Assembly: GCF_964355755.1 (NCBI RefSeq)
Contig: NC_092672.1
Span: forward strand, 30,066,501 to 30,130,500
DNA from: Antedon mediterranea
Taxonomy: Eukaryota > Echinodermata > Crinoidea > Comatulida > Antedonidae
Length of the DNA: 64,000 nt
Direction of reading: 5' to 3'
Shown here: positions 35,586-47,800 of the stretch, piece after piece
Numbering within the stretch: the first letter of the stretch is position 1
Layout: each line of letters starts with the position of its first letter
Program-made: the position numbers and the translations under genes
Notes under the pieces: generated by a model
The model's input: the letters and a program-made list of their open reading frames with translations, nothing else
Database searches by the model: none
Told to the model about the DNA's origin: nothing

Positions 35586-38500
35586 CTATATCACACATTT
35601 TACACTTTAAAATGTATACGTATATTTGAGAAAACAAAATATATTATATATACTTTATATATATGAATTAGTTGTAATGCAACTGTAAAGGCAAAATAAA
35701 CCGAATCAAAATAACCTCATAAAAAGAAGCAAATTGTTGTTAGACCTGCCACTTTATGTGTCATCCCCAAATATTAGGAAATACAGTACTGAAGTGGACA
35801 CTCACAATTGTATTTTCAGGTGGTCTCTCTGTACATGTAATCATAGCCATCAACACCACCCCCCCCCCCCCAACCAACTTCCACCTGGTGCACGTACGGT
35901 TAAAATGTTACAGTATCATTTCTAGTGACAATAAACAGCCAACAGTCTCGTGTCTGCTGGCGGCAATCCTTGTAAATTAGAGGACCACTAAATAACATTA
36001 TAACACTCATGAGCCTCTCAGGCATTATTGCTAAAAGTAGGCATATGTATGATCTCCATGCTTAACGTTAGGAGTCAGCCGTCACCAGACACGATACTGC
36101 AGGCTGTTTATTGTCATTGGACTTGATACTATAAACTTTAAAAAAAATCCTGTTGATAGACTATTTGATTTAAAAAAGTACCTATATTGTGAAATTACAT
36201 AATTTTGGAAATTTTAAATGACGTCATCCATCCACTTTGGTGAAGCAGATTTCAAAATGATCTGTTAGTGTTTTACTACGGATATAGATTGTATAGTATT
36301 ATTTTATTATCAAAACAATTTGGTAGCAAATAAGTTTAATTAACAACGGACTGTATCACATGAGAAAAATGTGACACCGGTACTAAACTTACTAAACTGA
36401 TTTGCTGGTTAGGGAGAACAGAAAGTGACAGTTTTGCAGACGGTACAGTGTAGTGCCAGTCACTTTTTTGGCGAACTTTCTTTACTGTACTATCTGAAAT
36501 CACAGTCTTACGTCACGTTTAAAGATAATACATAATCATAAATTAACCTACAGGATGCCCTACCATACCATGGAGCTATACAATTCATATTATAGCTCCA
36601 TGATTCTACTGTCTACTCAGGGATAAATTTATCCATGGTTTACCGTGTGAATCCGGTAATTATATATTTATTTGATAGATGAAAATGTTAAACCCTATCA
36701 TAATCAAAACCACTTTATGGACCATGTAAAGAATTATTCCACTGCAGTTACTTCAGTAATTACCTTTTGTTTATTCTTTAAAACAACCTTTTTTAGATAA
36801 ACATACACACGTCTGTTTATTGCAAGGATAAAACTTCTTAATTGAAAACGTACGTTAGGATTGTTGTAAAACAATGTTATTTACTGCAGTAAACTGCAGT
36901 AGACTAATTTTGACATATTCCATTCTGCTATAGAATTGTGCGTCATAAAAGTATTTAACTCGTAAATTATTCGTAAGTGTAAATAGACAAGGTGTATAAA
37001 TAGACTTCTTTTTACTCCGACGTTTTCTTTGTTGAACGCCCTTAAACTCACAACGGCATAATATAGCCGGAAATACAGTAATCTTAAAAACTAATATTTA
37101 CAAAAATTCATACAATCTAATAATAGGGATTTTTTCTAAGAATTAACGGTAAAGTTTTCTTTCTCAAACTCATCTTGCGCTTCTTATTAGTCCCACTTTT
37201 GTTTAAAACAAACTCACACACGCATGCGTACTGTATGTCTTTGACCCTGAATATGTGACGTCATAAACACCCCGAAGTAAAGTTCGCGTAAAAAGGCGGT
37301 GTTTCAAGATACATTATATGGGAAAACAGTAAAAACATGACTATTTATAGCGTAATTTCACACTTTAAATCTGATGTTTTTTCCCGCAATCTTAAGTTTC
37401 TGCATAGAAATTACAACTGAACCTATCCTTCGGGAAACCTCTATTCATGGAACACTTATTTGAGGAGACTTTCCCATGAAACGAACAAGGGTAAATGGCG
37501 GCCAGTTCATTGGATACTCCTATTAAGAAGACACTGTTGGATCCCGAAAGGTGTACCCTTTCTACTTTCTACTGTAGGCCTATGTGCTTCATAAATAAAA
37601 TTCTATTAGTTATACGCAATGTTCAATAATAATCTGTCTCAGAAATAAAATAATAATAATATTAGTAGGCCCACGCGAGGTCAATATTAAGTACTGATAA
37701 CTATATTATTATCTAACTAGTCAATTCTACCGACTGAAATATTTTTTTCCTATCCTTCTCAAGCAAAAACCATGAATGATAAATTAAGATATTATATATA
37801 AGCATTTAGGCTCCTGTATTAAATAGGTTGTGTAACAGGTTTCTGCAGCTGCTGTTTGGCTCAGTGGTATAGGCTTCAGGTTGTGGACATATCGACTTCT
37901 TCGGCGGGAGAAACATTATTACAAGATACGATAGTCGACCTGTTTCCTAATACAGGCCTTATCAAAATAATTGTGTTTAATGTGACGTCAGAAACACCCA
38001 CAATTCCGCGTAATAATTCTTTTAACATAGGAAATAATTATACTATGCATTATTCATGATTTTTGCCTTGACCAGATAGGAAAACAAATGCGTGTCGTCT
38101 AGCTTAACAAACAATGAAAGACTTTGGTGAGAATAGACAACATAATGCATTTTATGCACTTTAAAGTTTAAATTCTTAACTACTTTCTGCTGTACATAGT
38201 GCATACATAAAATTAAAAGTGCAACAAACACTAACATGACGTCATTGCTATATTAAGAAACAATTATATACACATATTGTATTGTTTTAAACATTGCTTT
38301 TTAAAACTTCAAATCTTTTAAATCTTTAATATAATAATTATTTTTTTTCCTTTTCTCGCAATTTGTATAGCCTGCGTTTAAGCTTACACTATGTACACGG
38401 GTACGTCTGTTCCTATGCACCATAGTTAGCGATAAATGTAAACCGTAAACCAACTTACTTGGGTATATAACTTAATCCTGAATAGGCCAATAGAGAAGAA

Positions 38501-38865
38501 GAGATTGTACTTATTATTTTATGCGATGAAGCAACAACTCGATATTCTCTTCCATTTCAAAATGGAAAGAGTATGGCTATACTTGTTAAATAATTATATA
38601 CATTTTGAGAGGTTAGTCGTAAGGTAGTACAGTCTTCAAGGCACTAAAGAGAGCAATTTTTATAGAGCTTTTCCGCGACACGTGTCAACTGAACATGACA
38701 CTGAAAATACACTATATTTCTGTTTTTTTGTGGCGCAAAAATAAACAATTTAATTACAAAATTCATAGAACTTGTTAAAATCTAGAAATACTCTTTTCTT
38801 GTAAAACGGCCACAGGTTTACACTTCATTAAGTATCGGCAATTACGGCCCGGCCACACACACGAA
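35586..38865. other. Gene-free stretch downstream of the RTP-like gene
   Basis: Contains a C run at about 35861-35870, a 30-base-scale palindrome at 36566-36604 (CATGGAGCTATA and inverse), a GGGACAC-family repeat at 37435-37575, TGACGTCA words at 37256 and 38237, and a minus-strand open frame at 37117-37246 that follows an AG. The 3' UTR of the RTP-like gene must begin at 38865, but no clear AATAAA was picked out. Confidence 0.4.
37435..37575. repeat. Dispersed GGGACAC-family repeat
   Basis: Contains CTCTATTCATGGAACACTTA, CCTATTAAGAAGACACTG and a CTTTCTACTGTAGG end, in the same order as the copy at 620-760. Confidence 0.45.
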
Positions 38866-41800
38866 TTAGGCTCGTATCGTCGTCGTCTTTGGAGGTGGAG
38901 TGGTTTGTATGACTGTCGTTGTAGGCGGCGGCGGTGGTGGTGGTGGTGCTTGTGGAGTAGTGGTTCCTCCACCGGTAGTACTAACTACACCGCTTGCTAC
39001 TGGGTTCGTAGTAGTTCGAGGACGGCTGTCACATTCCCCGTCTTGACAGGCCTGGCAAAGTGCGGCGTTGTGCTGTGTACGGGGTTTGCCTGCCCTACGA
39101 TCATATCTCATCGGAGGTTTTACAAACCCATAATAGGCCTGATAAAGAGAAAAGAAATAACATTATTATATCATTATCAATCAATACTCCGTACACCCAT
39201 GTATGGCCTTTCCTCGTCATCCTCTGAAGCTTTGCTTTCTTTTAGGCTCCTCCACTTTATATTTATATATTTGTAAAGTGAAATAAATAAATAAATGAAA
39301 TGAAATGAAATGAAGAAGAAGTGCCTTTCGTTTGATGCAACACGTCTAGTTAAAACTCATACAGGGTACGTTGGACGCAACACGTCTATTTAACTAAACC
39401 ATCGACGTTTGACGCAGCACGTCTATTTTGACTAAGCTCATACAAGGTACGTCGTTGGACGCAACACGTCTATTTGACTAAGCTCTTACAAGGTATAACG
39501 TTGGACGCAACACGTCTATTCAACTAAACCCTCAACGTTTGACGCAAAACGTCTAGTTAACAAAACTCATACAAGATACGTTGGACGCAACACGTCTATT
39601 TAACTAAACCCTCGACGTTTGACGCAACACGTCTATTTGACTAAGTTCATACAAGATACGTTTGACGCAACAGGTCTATTTTGTTAACCAATTTTTCATC
39701 GAATAATCATTATAACAAGAACCAATTCTTACTCATAGTGTGTCATCGTAATAGCATTTATCTTTTAAGGTGCCCTATTTCGATGAACTGGCGTACGTGC
39801 TACATGCGTTTCACCACTAGTTAGCTGACAGTTTTCTTGGCGACTCTAACATGACTCATTTTTAGAATTTGTGTTTTTCTTTCAAAATAAAATGTGTCGG
39901 TTAACTACTAAGGCAGAAATTAGGGAGCTTTCGATTTTCAACGATCTACAAAATAGTTACGTCATGTTAAAATGCGCATGCATAAAAAATTCTCACTTGA
40001 TTCCTTGACAATTTGGAGTATTCTAGGGCTGCGGTATGCGAATGACGCGGACGTAGATGATCCGTCGCAAACTAACTAGCTTAGCAATTTAGTAGTTACA
40101 ACGATATAGCATTATGCGACCTATATAAATGTAAATCTATACAAATGTAAGTAGGTACACGAACTTTGCAAGTCTAGTGAGTTTTGACTTGAGTATTATT
40201 AAAAAGATGAATGTTTTTGCACAAATGGCGTTTCATACCTATACTACTAAATCTATCACTTTGCATTCTTTTGATGGTTTTACGGACTCGACGTAACGTG
40301 TGCAGAAAGCTAAGAGGGTTATCTAAGCATAATAACTCCTTCCTTAAATAAACGATAGCAACGAGGCAAAGTTACTCAAAACTATGAACGAACAAAATTA
40401 TAATAAATCCACGTGTCTCACCTGGCCAATCCTGTTGTACAGATTACATAAAACCTTGTTGACTTCTTCTGGATACCACATGGCGGTCTCATACATTCCG
40501 TTATTGCACCTTTGACATTGCTGGCCATACAGTTTAAAATGTACAAATCCTTCATAATAAGGATAATTAAGAAAATACCAGAATACAACACGACCTTTCA
40601 TGGAAGTCCATCCGTGGCCACATGTCTAAAGAAAATCAAACATTAAACAATTGTTACTGTTAGGACTACTTGTCAGATGAACCGACTTCTCAATTGAGAT
40701 ATATTCCAAACTCTGACGTGGTTGTGTTCGGAATACCGACACAGTCGGAATTTTGAACACGACTAGATTTTTTAAAATGTTATACAAATCCAATTATAAG
40801 TACTGTTCACCAGATGATCGGTTATTGTAAAGCTCTTTGATCATTGTAAAGGCGCTATAGAAAATGATGTCAATGTAATGAATTACAAAATTGATAAACT
40901 ATATCATTAGGCTTAGGGATGGAGTAACAAGAGTGAGTGAGTTACAATCTTAGCAGTGAGGTTGGGATTGGAAACAAACGATCATGCATGATACAGCTCT
41001 ACTACCACTACGGAGGCGCCTCAGTCCGGGATGACCGGGACACAACTGGTGTTGACCGGGGTTCAATTAGACCAATCATTGGTTAGCGACGAGGGCGTAT
41101 CTCCTTCCTTCGGTTGCGGGGATTTTTTTTTCGGCATGGTTGGAATCCCTTTTATCGTATTAGTGTATGTACAGCGCCTGGAGGTTTCACAACATTAGGC
41201 GCTATATAAATCCAGGATATTATTATTATTAAGTTAGGCACCAACCCCGGCACCAACATTTTCGGGTCAACAACAGTAATTATACCAACCAGATTTGTAA
41301 CGATTTATAATACAATCTACATGATAAATGTATATATAATATTAAAAGCAAAAGCAAGTTTATACTTGAATTGAAGTATTACTATTGATATAATACTGAT
41401 AGCAATTTCTTTATGTTTCACTTTGTAATATCCTGTTTAATTTTTGGTATTAATTCACGTGTCCACCATGCGATATGTTTATATCAATTTATAAAAAAAA
41501 AAAATGTTATGTAGACTTGTCCTAGTTGTTTATCGAAGCGTTCATTACAAAAACACTTGATCACAATCGTCGGGCCATGATTTCATTATTAACGCTTCAT
41601 GACTGATAATTGTGGTAAACGCATTTATTTGACCTAAATATCCTCATCTATCGGCGGTTTATCTTATGTTTCTTATGTTGCTATTCACTTACAATACAAT
41701 ATATACAGCGCAGCCGTGCCGATATAACATTATATTTTCTTACTAATATGAGTAGGATTATTGTAAAAGCTCGGTTCCTACAAGGACGCAAACGCAAGTA

Positions 41801-44800
41801 CGTAAGCGCAACGCAAGTGGGTTGACCAATAACGGCAGACTGTCGCTTATGTAGTATATTGGTAAACACACTTGCGTTGCGCTTACGTCATTACGTACTA
41901 GTGGAAACCAAGCTTTGCTTGTTCGTTGTTTGTTTGATTATTTCATTGTTCATACGTAGGCCTACATTCATTAAAATATATAAATGATTACCATGCGTCT
42001 ATATGATCCCACACAGTGGAAAGTAATAATGGATTAAGAGAGACCCCCTCCCCGCCAACACACCTTCTCTGTAGTAGTTGAAAATGTATATCCGAACAAA
42101 TAATTGCCTTCTGCACCGTGTGTATCGCGTCCGTTTTTTCAACATATCCCATAGTTAAAATCTTTTGGTATAAACTCTCAAGTCTTTTGAGAACCATAAT
42201 TTTAAAGCATGTCTCTGGAGATTCGACAAAGGTTTAGCGGCAGAAAATGTGGGCCTATAGCAATGTGGGCCTATAGCAATGTGGGCCTATATCAATGTGG
42301 GCCTATAGCAATGTGGGCCTATAGCAATGTGGGCCTATAACAATGTGGGCCTATATCAATGTGGGCCTATATCAATGTGGGCCTATAGCAATGTGGGCCT
42401 ATATCAATGTGGGCCTATAACAATGTGGGCCTATAGCAATGTGGGCCTATAACAATGTGAGCCTATAACAATGTGGGCCTATAGCAATGTGGGCCTATAT
42501 CAATGTGAGCCTATAACAATGTTATTCGAAATAACACCAATAGAATACAATAATAACCAGCTTTTGTGTATAATTCACATCCGGGTAGAACCCTGGATAC
42601 GTATATTATTATAATCTTTAATATTACCGCCATGTTTTATAATGAACCGAAGGTCTAAAATAGGGAGTTTTCGATTTGGCGCCGATCTGGGACTTAGTAG
42701 TATTGTTGCCGTCATGTGGATATCTTTTGATTCAAATACGACCAGCATAAATGAACTTCGTATTGTAATCTAAAATCCATCCAGGAAATTAGCTTAAGTG
42801 TATACAGCACACAGTTTAGCATGATGGTGTTGGCTGTACGCACGCACGCACGCACGCGTGGATATTGTTGCTTCGTGAGCTACGTATACTGACGTCATAG
42901 GCACATTACTTTACCCTTGTTCTTTAAACTATTTTAATTTTATTTTATCTATGGCAAGTTTTATAATTTAAAGTACCTTTCCTTCTTATTTGAAACACCA
43001 TTAAGGCCAATTTACACAGACGAGTAGAAAGACGGTAAGCTGAATACCGCGTAGCTTGTTCCACGTTAAATCTTGTCTCTCTGAGTGGTTTTCCGCTCAG
43101 CGATTTGTGTAAATGGTCATAATATAAGAAATAACATATATTTTTATATATTCATATACTTTTTTCCGCTTACTATTTACCGCTTACCGTTACCACTCGT
43201 CTTTGTAAATTGGTCAATACGATAGGGACACTTCCCCGCGAAAGGAACGAGGCGTAATATGTTTCAACACTTCGACCAACCCCTATTTAGAGGACATCCC
43301 TATTCTTCATTCATTTTTCTGGGTCTCGAATGATTCCTCTTAATATGGGTTACTAGTTTATCACACTGCAATACGTTAATCTTTAAATAGCTCCCTCATC
43401 GACTGGGAAGTTTTATAATTTGAGAATCAGTGTTCGTAACAAACATAGAGTACCGTGACCTATTTAAATAAAAAAAGAGTAATCTAAACGTTTATTGTAG
43501 TTTTTAATGATGTTGGTTTTGTAAAACCGGAAGGGAAACAGGAAAGTGCATTATATACAATAATTTATTATAAATAATACTAAAGCTGTGGTTTCTTCAG
43601 GTTCTCACAAAATCGAAAGTTGTTTATGTAAAGAATCAATAGAAAACTGTCTTACCTGGCAACAGAAACGAACTTTCGCACTATCTTTAAAGCGTTTCCA
43701 CCTCGGACTAGGGGAGCCTGGCGTCGGTACCAAGTACCATATGTGCGGGAGGAAAGGAGAAAACACTTTGGCAAATTCTCCATGCCAGATCTCATCCATC
43801 CTACCAGAAAAAAATATAATTGAAAAATATTTGTAAAAATAGATACAGTAGAATTCCTGCTTTGGGACAACCATATTCCGGGGAGCCTTTCCCACGATCC
43901 CATGGTGACCACAACGTATACCATGATCTGCATGTCCTAAAACGGTTGTTACTTTTATTTATTTTTATTTTTTTTTAAGATGGGCCGAAGGCTTTTTCTT
44001 ACAAGAAGTAAAACAAATATTAAGATTAATGAAAATCAATACGAACAAATCTATATTTTAATATCGGTCAACCCATCCATGTGCAGGAGACATCCCTAAT
44101 ATAAGAAATAAAAAATTGAAGATAATATATTTTAAAAATATATTTTTGTTGTTGAATATGCAATTTTAATGTCACATAGGCCTAATAGTTATTCACATTG
44201 ACCAAAAACTGGATCGAAGTGAAATAATTATTTTTGTTTTTCTACAGAATTTTCTCATTTCTTTAAAATATAGGAATAGTATAATAGCCTAAAGACAGTA
44301 AAATCATAGAAATTGATTTCTATATTTAAAAACAAATCAAACTTTTGATCCCCAAAAATGGTAAGCTTAGGAAACGTGTTATTTTGAATAGAAGGAATGC
44401 GCATGCAAATAATCAATCAATCAATCAATCGTTCGATTTATATAGCGCCATTCCAACATTCATTGCTCATGGCGCTGTAAAAAATCAGAAAAGGTGAGTT
44501 TTGAGTAGTGACTTAAAGTTTCAATAATGATGTGTGTTTAATGTTCAAGGGTAGGTGGTTCCAGAGCCTAGGTCCAGCAACACTGAAAGTCCGATCTCCC
44601 CAACTATGTTTGCTCCTTGGAATGTCCAGTAGCACCTGATGACTAGATCTTAGTTCAATGCAACAGGAAAACATACAACTCGGTTCATATTAAATGTCAG
44701 ACTGATAGCTAATTTAACAAAGAAAGAAATGAATAAAAAGACAAAGTTTAACCAAAATCGAATGCATTTAATACATGCGCAGCGGTCGGCGATTTAGTTC

Positions 44801-47800
44801 TATTAAGGCAAATAAGGCACGATTTACAAATCGTTTCTTTCCAGGAGCTATTGGAGCCTTAGACATAATGTAGACACTTTTTTGTAATGTTTTTGTTTTT
44901 GAGTTCGTATTGTGTCCGTTGGATATTGTGCTCCGCCAACAGAGCAAACAGAATTTCTCTAAGTTTTTTCTTAAAACAAATGATAATAAATGATACTTGA
45001 CTTGATATAAATAAATCAATTTCAATATAACAATATACAAGAAAATAAGAACACAATTACAAGCAAATTCTAGAAATTTAAAAGGGTAAACTTCATTAAA
45101 AGCAGATGATAACAGATTGAAGATTAACAAAAATGTAATATATAAATAAATCAATTCCAACAACACAAGACAATAAAATCAAAATTACAAGAAAATTCTA
45201 GTTAAAAAAGTAACCATCATTAAAAGCAGAACGTAAGAGATCAAAGATTAACAAAAATACAATGTATGTATTACATAAATAACTAACCGCCCACCTTTAC
45301 AAGTTATTATTTAAAAACCTTTTGTTGGTGTAGTGCGTATCAGTACCATTCACTATACTAATATTAATAAATGGGAACATCCCCTAGATTTTCTAAAAAT
45401 GGTGTAATTGTGAACTGAATAAAGTGTTATACTATAGCTATGCTGATTTGTGATTGTTAAAAGGTAAATAAAGAAATTCCACAAAAGAAACAACCAGCTA
45501 CCTTTTCATGTTGTCATTTTTTTCGATTCAATCCTGCCTTCAAGGTAAATATAAATAATGTTCTATTTAGTATAAACCTTGATCTTAATAACTATTAAAT
45601 GACTATGAAAATGATATCTTGAGTAGTATACCATCAAACTAGTTTGAAAAAAATTTCACATTTTTCGTCGACATAAAGTTTGATAGTGTAGACAGAGCCT
45701 AAGGCCCACGATTGGCATAGGATACATCCGCAATGTTCATGGTGTCATTTTGATTTAATAAAACCAGAGTGGTGTAAACTCTTTGACGTGTCAATGTCCA
45801 ATTAATGAACAACCAATTAAATAATTATTATTTCGGGTTTAAAGTTCATACGTGCTGGTATAAACTAGATTAAATGTTTCAACAGCAAAGTACCAATACA
45901 AAAATAACTTAATTTGAATTTTCATTAAAATTAGCCTATATTTATTTACGTGATCTTTATTAAGAACCTGTATTTCAAATCAATTAAAAATATTATATTA
46001 TATGAAGATCTTTTTCTATAATAATAACAATAATTGATATCTTGAGAAATGGGTACCGTATACCTTAACTTTAAGCAAAACTTGTAGGGTTCAAACAACA
46101 TGATATTAGAAAGGTAAAGCCTTGTCTACACTATCAAACTTTATGTGACAACAAAATATGATGTGCCCAATGGGCATGATGATGTCATATCACTACCACA
46201 TTTGGCCATATCACTACCATATCACACTTTTTTGTCAAACCAGTTTAATAGTGTATACATAGTTTTAATAGAAAAGAAAACGAAATAAATGTATAAACGT
46301 TGACAATTATAACTTAACTTACTAATTATTTAACATATAATAGTAATTAGCAGCAGCAATGAATTGGTGTAAATTAAAATAATTTATCATTATTTATTTG
46401 AGATCATGCTTGCCAACACATACGGTACATACAACATTGCTTATTCCATATTTTGCAAGAACCACGTTAAAAGTAGCTCCTCTATTTTCAACATCTATTT
46501 CTTTACCAGATGTAGATTTCTTAAATTTGTTTTTCTTTTGTAAAATGTTAGATAAATAATTGAGCGAAACCAAACAAGGTTTTTATCAATAAAATAATTA
46601 TAAAGACGTTATTGTTCTTTAATTAATTAATTATCAATTTCCACGATCAGTTTCAGATGTGTCGTGCATCAACTATATTCAATAATCTCAAGCTTCCTAC
46701 CATTTCTCTAAACAAAGCGTATAACGATGCGTTCCTTGGATTTTTAAATATGTTACGAATTGGAAAGGAAGTTAAGCTTTATTAGGCACAGAAACACTTC
46801 CGTTAAGTTAGTAGGCCAACTAACAAAATGGTTTGTTTTCGTACGATCTTTCATTATTCAATTCTAATTTCTAGGCCTATTTATTTCTTCTTTATACTGT
46901 GTAACCTCCAGTATAAAAATGTTCTTCCACCCAGAGCCAAGTGTATAGAAGTACTATGCATGCAGCACACCGCGCGAAGATTTGAAAGTGTACCAGTTCT
47001 GTGACCGTGCACATGCGCAATATGTGTACACGGGACCACTTGCTTTATATCCCCACCAGAAGAGGCATGCAATGCAATTATAGTATCTTTCGCATAAAGC
47101 TTGGTTCCCACTAGGACGCAGCAACGTATGGACGTAAACTCAACGCAAGCAATGGCAAAGCGACAGTTCGAATAATCCATTAATTGCGATTGGTCAAATT
47201 ACGTTGCGTTGCGTATACGTCCCCGAGTTGCATCCTAGTAGGATTCAAGATTTAGGATACAACAAATATGGCACCGACAGTCCTCGAACACTTTCACATG
47301 CTAGTCCGATATTTTATATCACGTCGTATTGTAGTTACGGCAACGTAAGTTAAGAAATATAAGATAATATTACAATTATGATCAAAATACTTTTTGTTTC
47401 GTATCATATTCAGGGAATTCTATACTGCATCACAAATATCAATCTTGTCATTGTCATATTACTAAATTGAGGGGAAATATTTGAAATCTAAATAATCTAG
47501 ACAATAACGTTTATGATAATAGTTAGCCGGTATCACATCATATTTATTTGTGGCGTCTTGAATTTTCTATTGTTTACTGTAAAATATAAACCTGAACTGA
47601 AATGATAAATGAGATTTGGCTCCGTGAAAATAAGATATCCTCTATTTGTAACATTAAAAAAAGTCGTGCAGAACCGCCACTTTAAACAAATTATTTCACA
47701 GTCGTACTGCTTTGACAGTCGTACTGCTTCACATCTGGGAAAAATAATGGGGGGAGGGGGGTTCCTAGTATCACTGTTACTTTGAAGGCTGATGGTTTAT

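Noticed and set aside
38905-39276. Trp-rich plus-strand frame
   Set aside because: It is the antisense shadow of the Pro/Thr-rich last exon of the RTP-like gene.
42248-42525. CRISPR-like array
   Set aside because: The units are contiguous 16-bp repeats without spacers in a eukaryotic intron; it is a minisatellite.
46881-47180. 99-codon minus-strand frame
   Set aside because: It runs across a family B MITE and has no splice or domain support.
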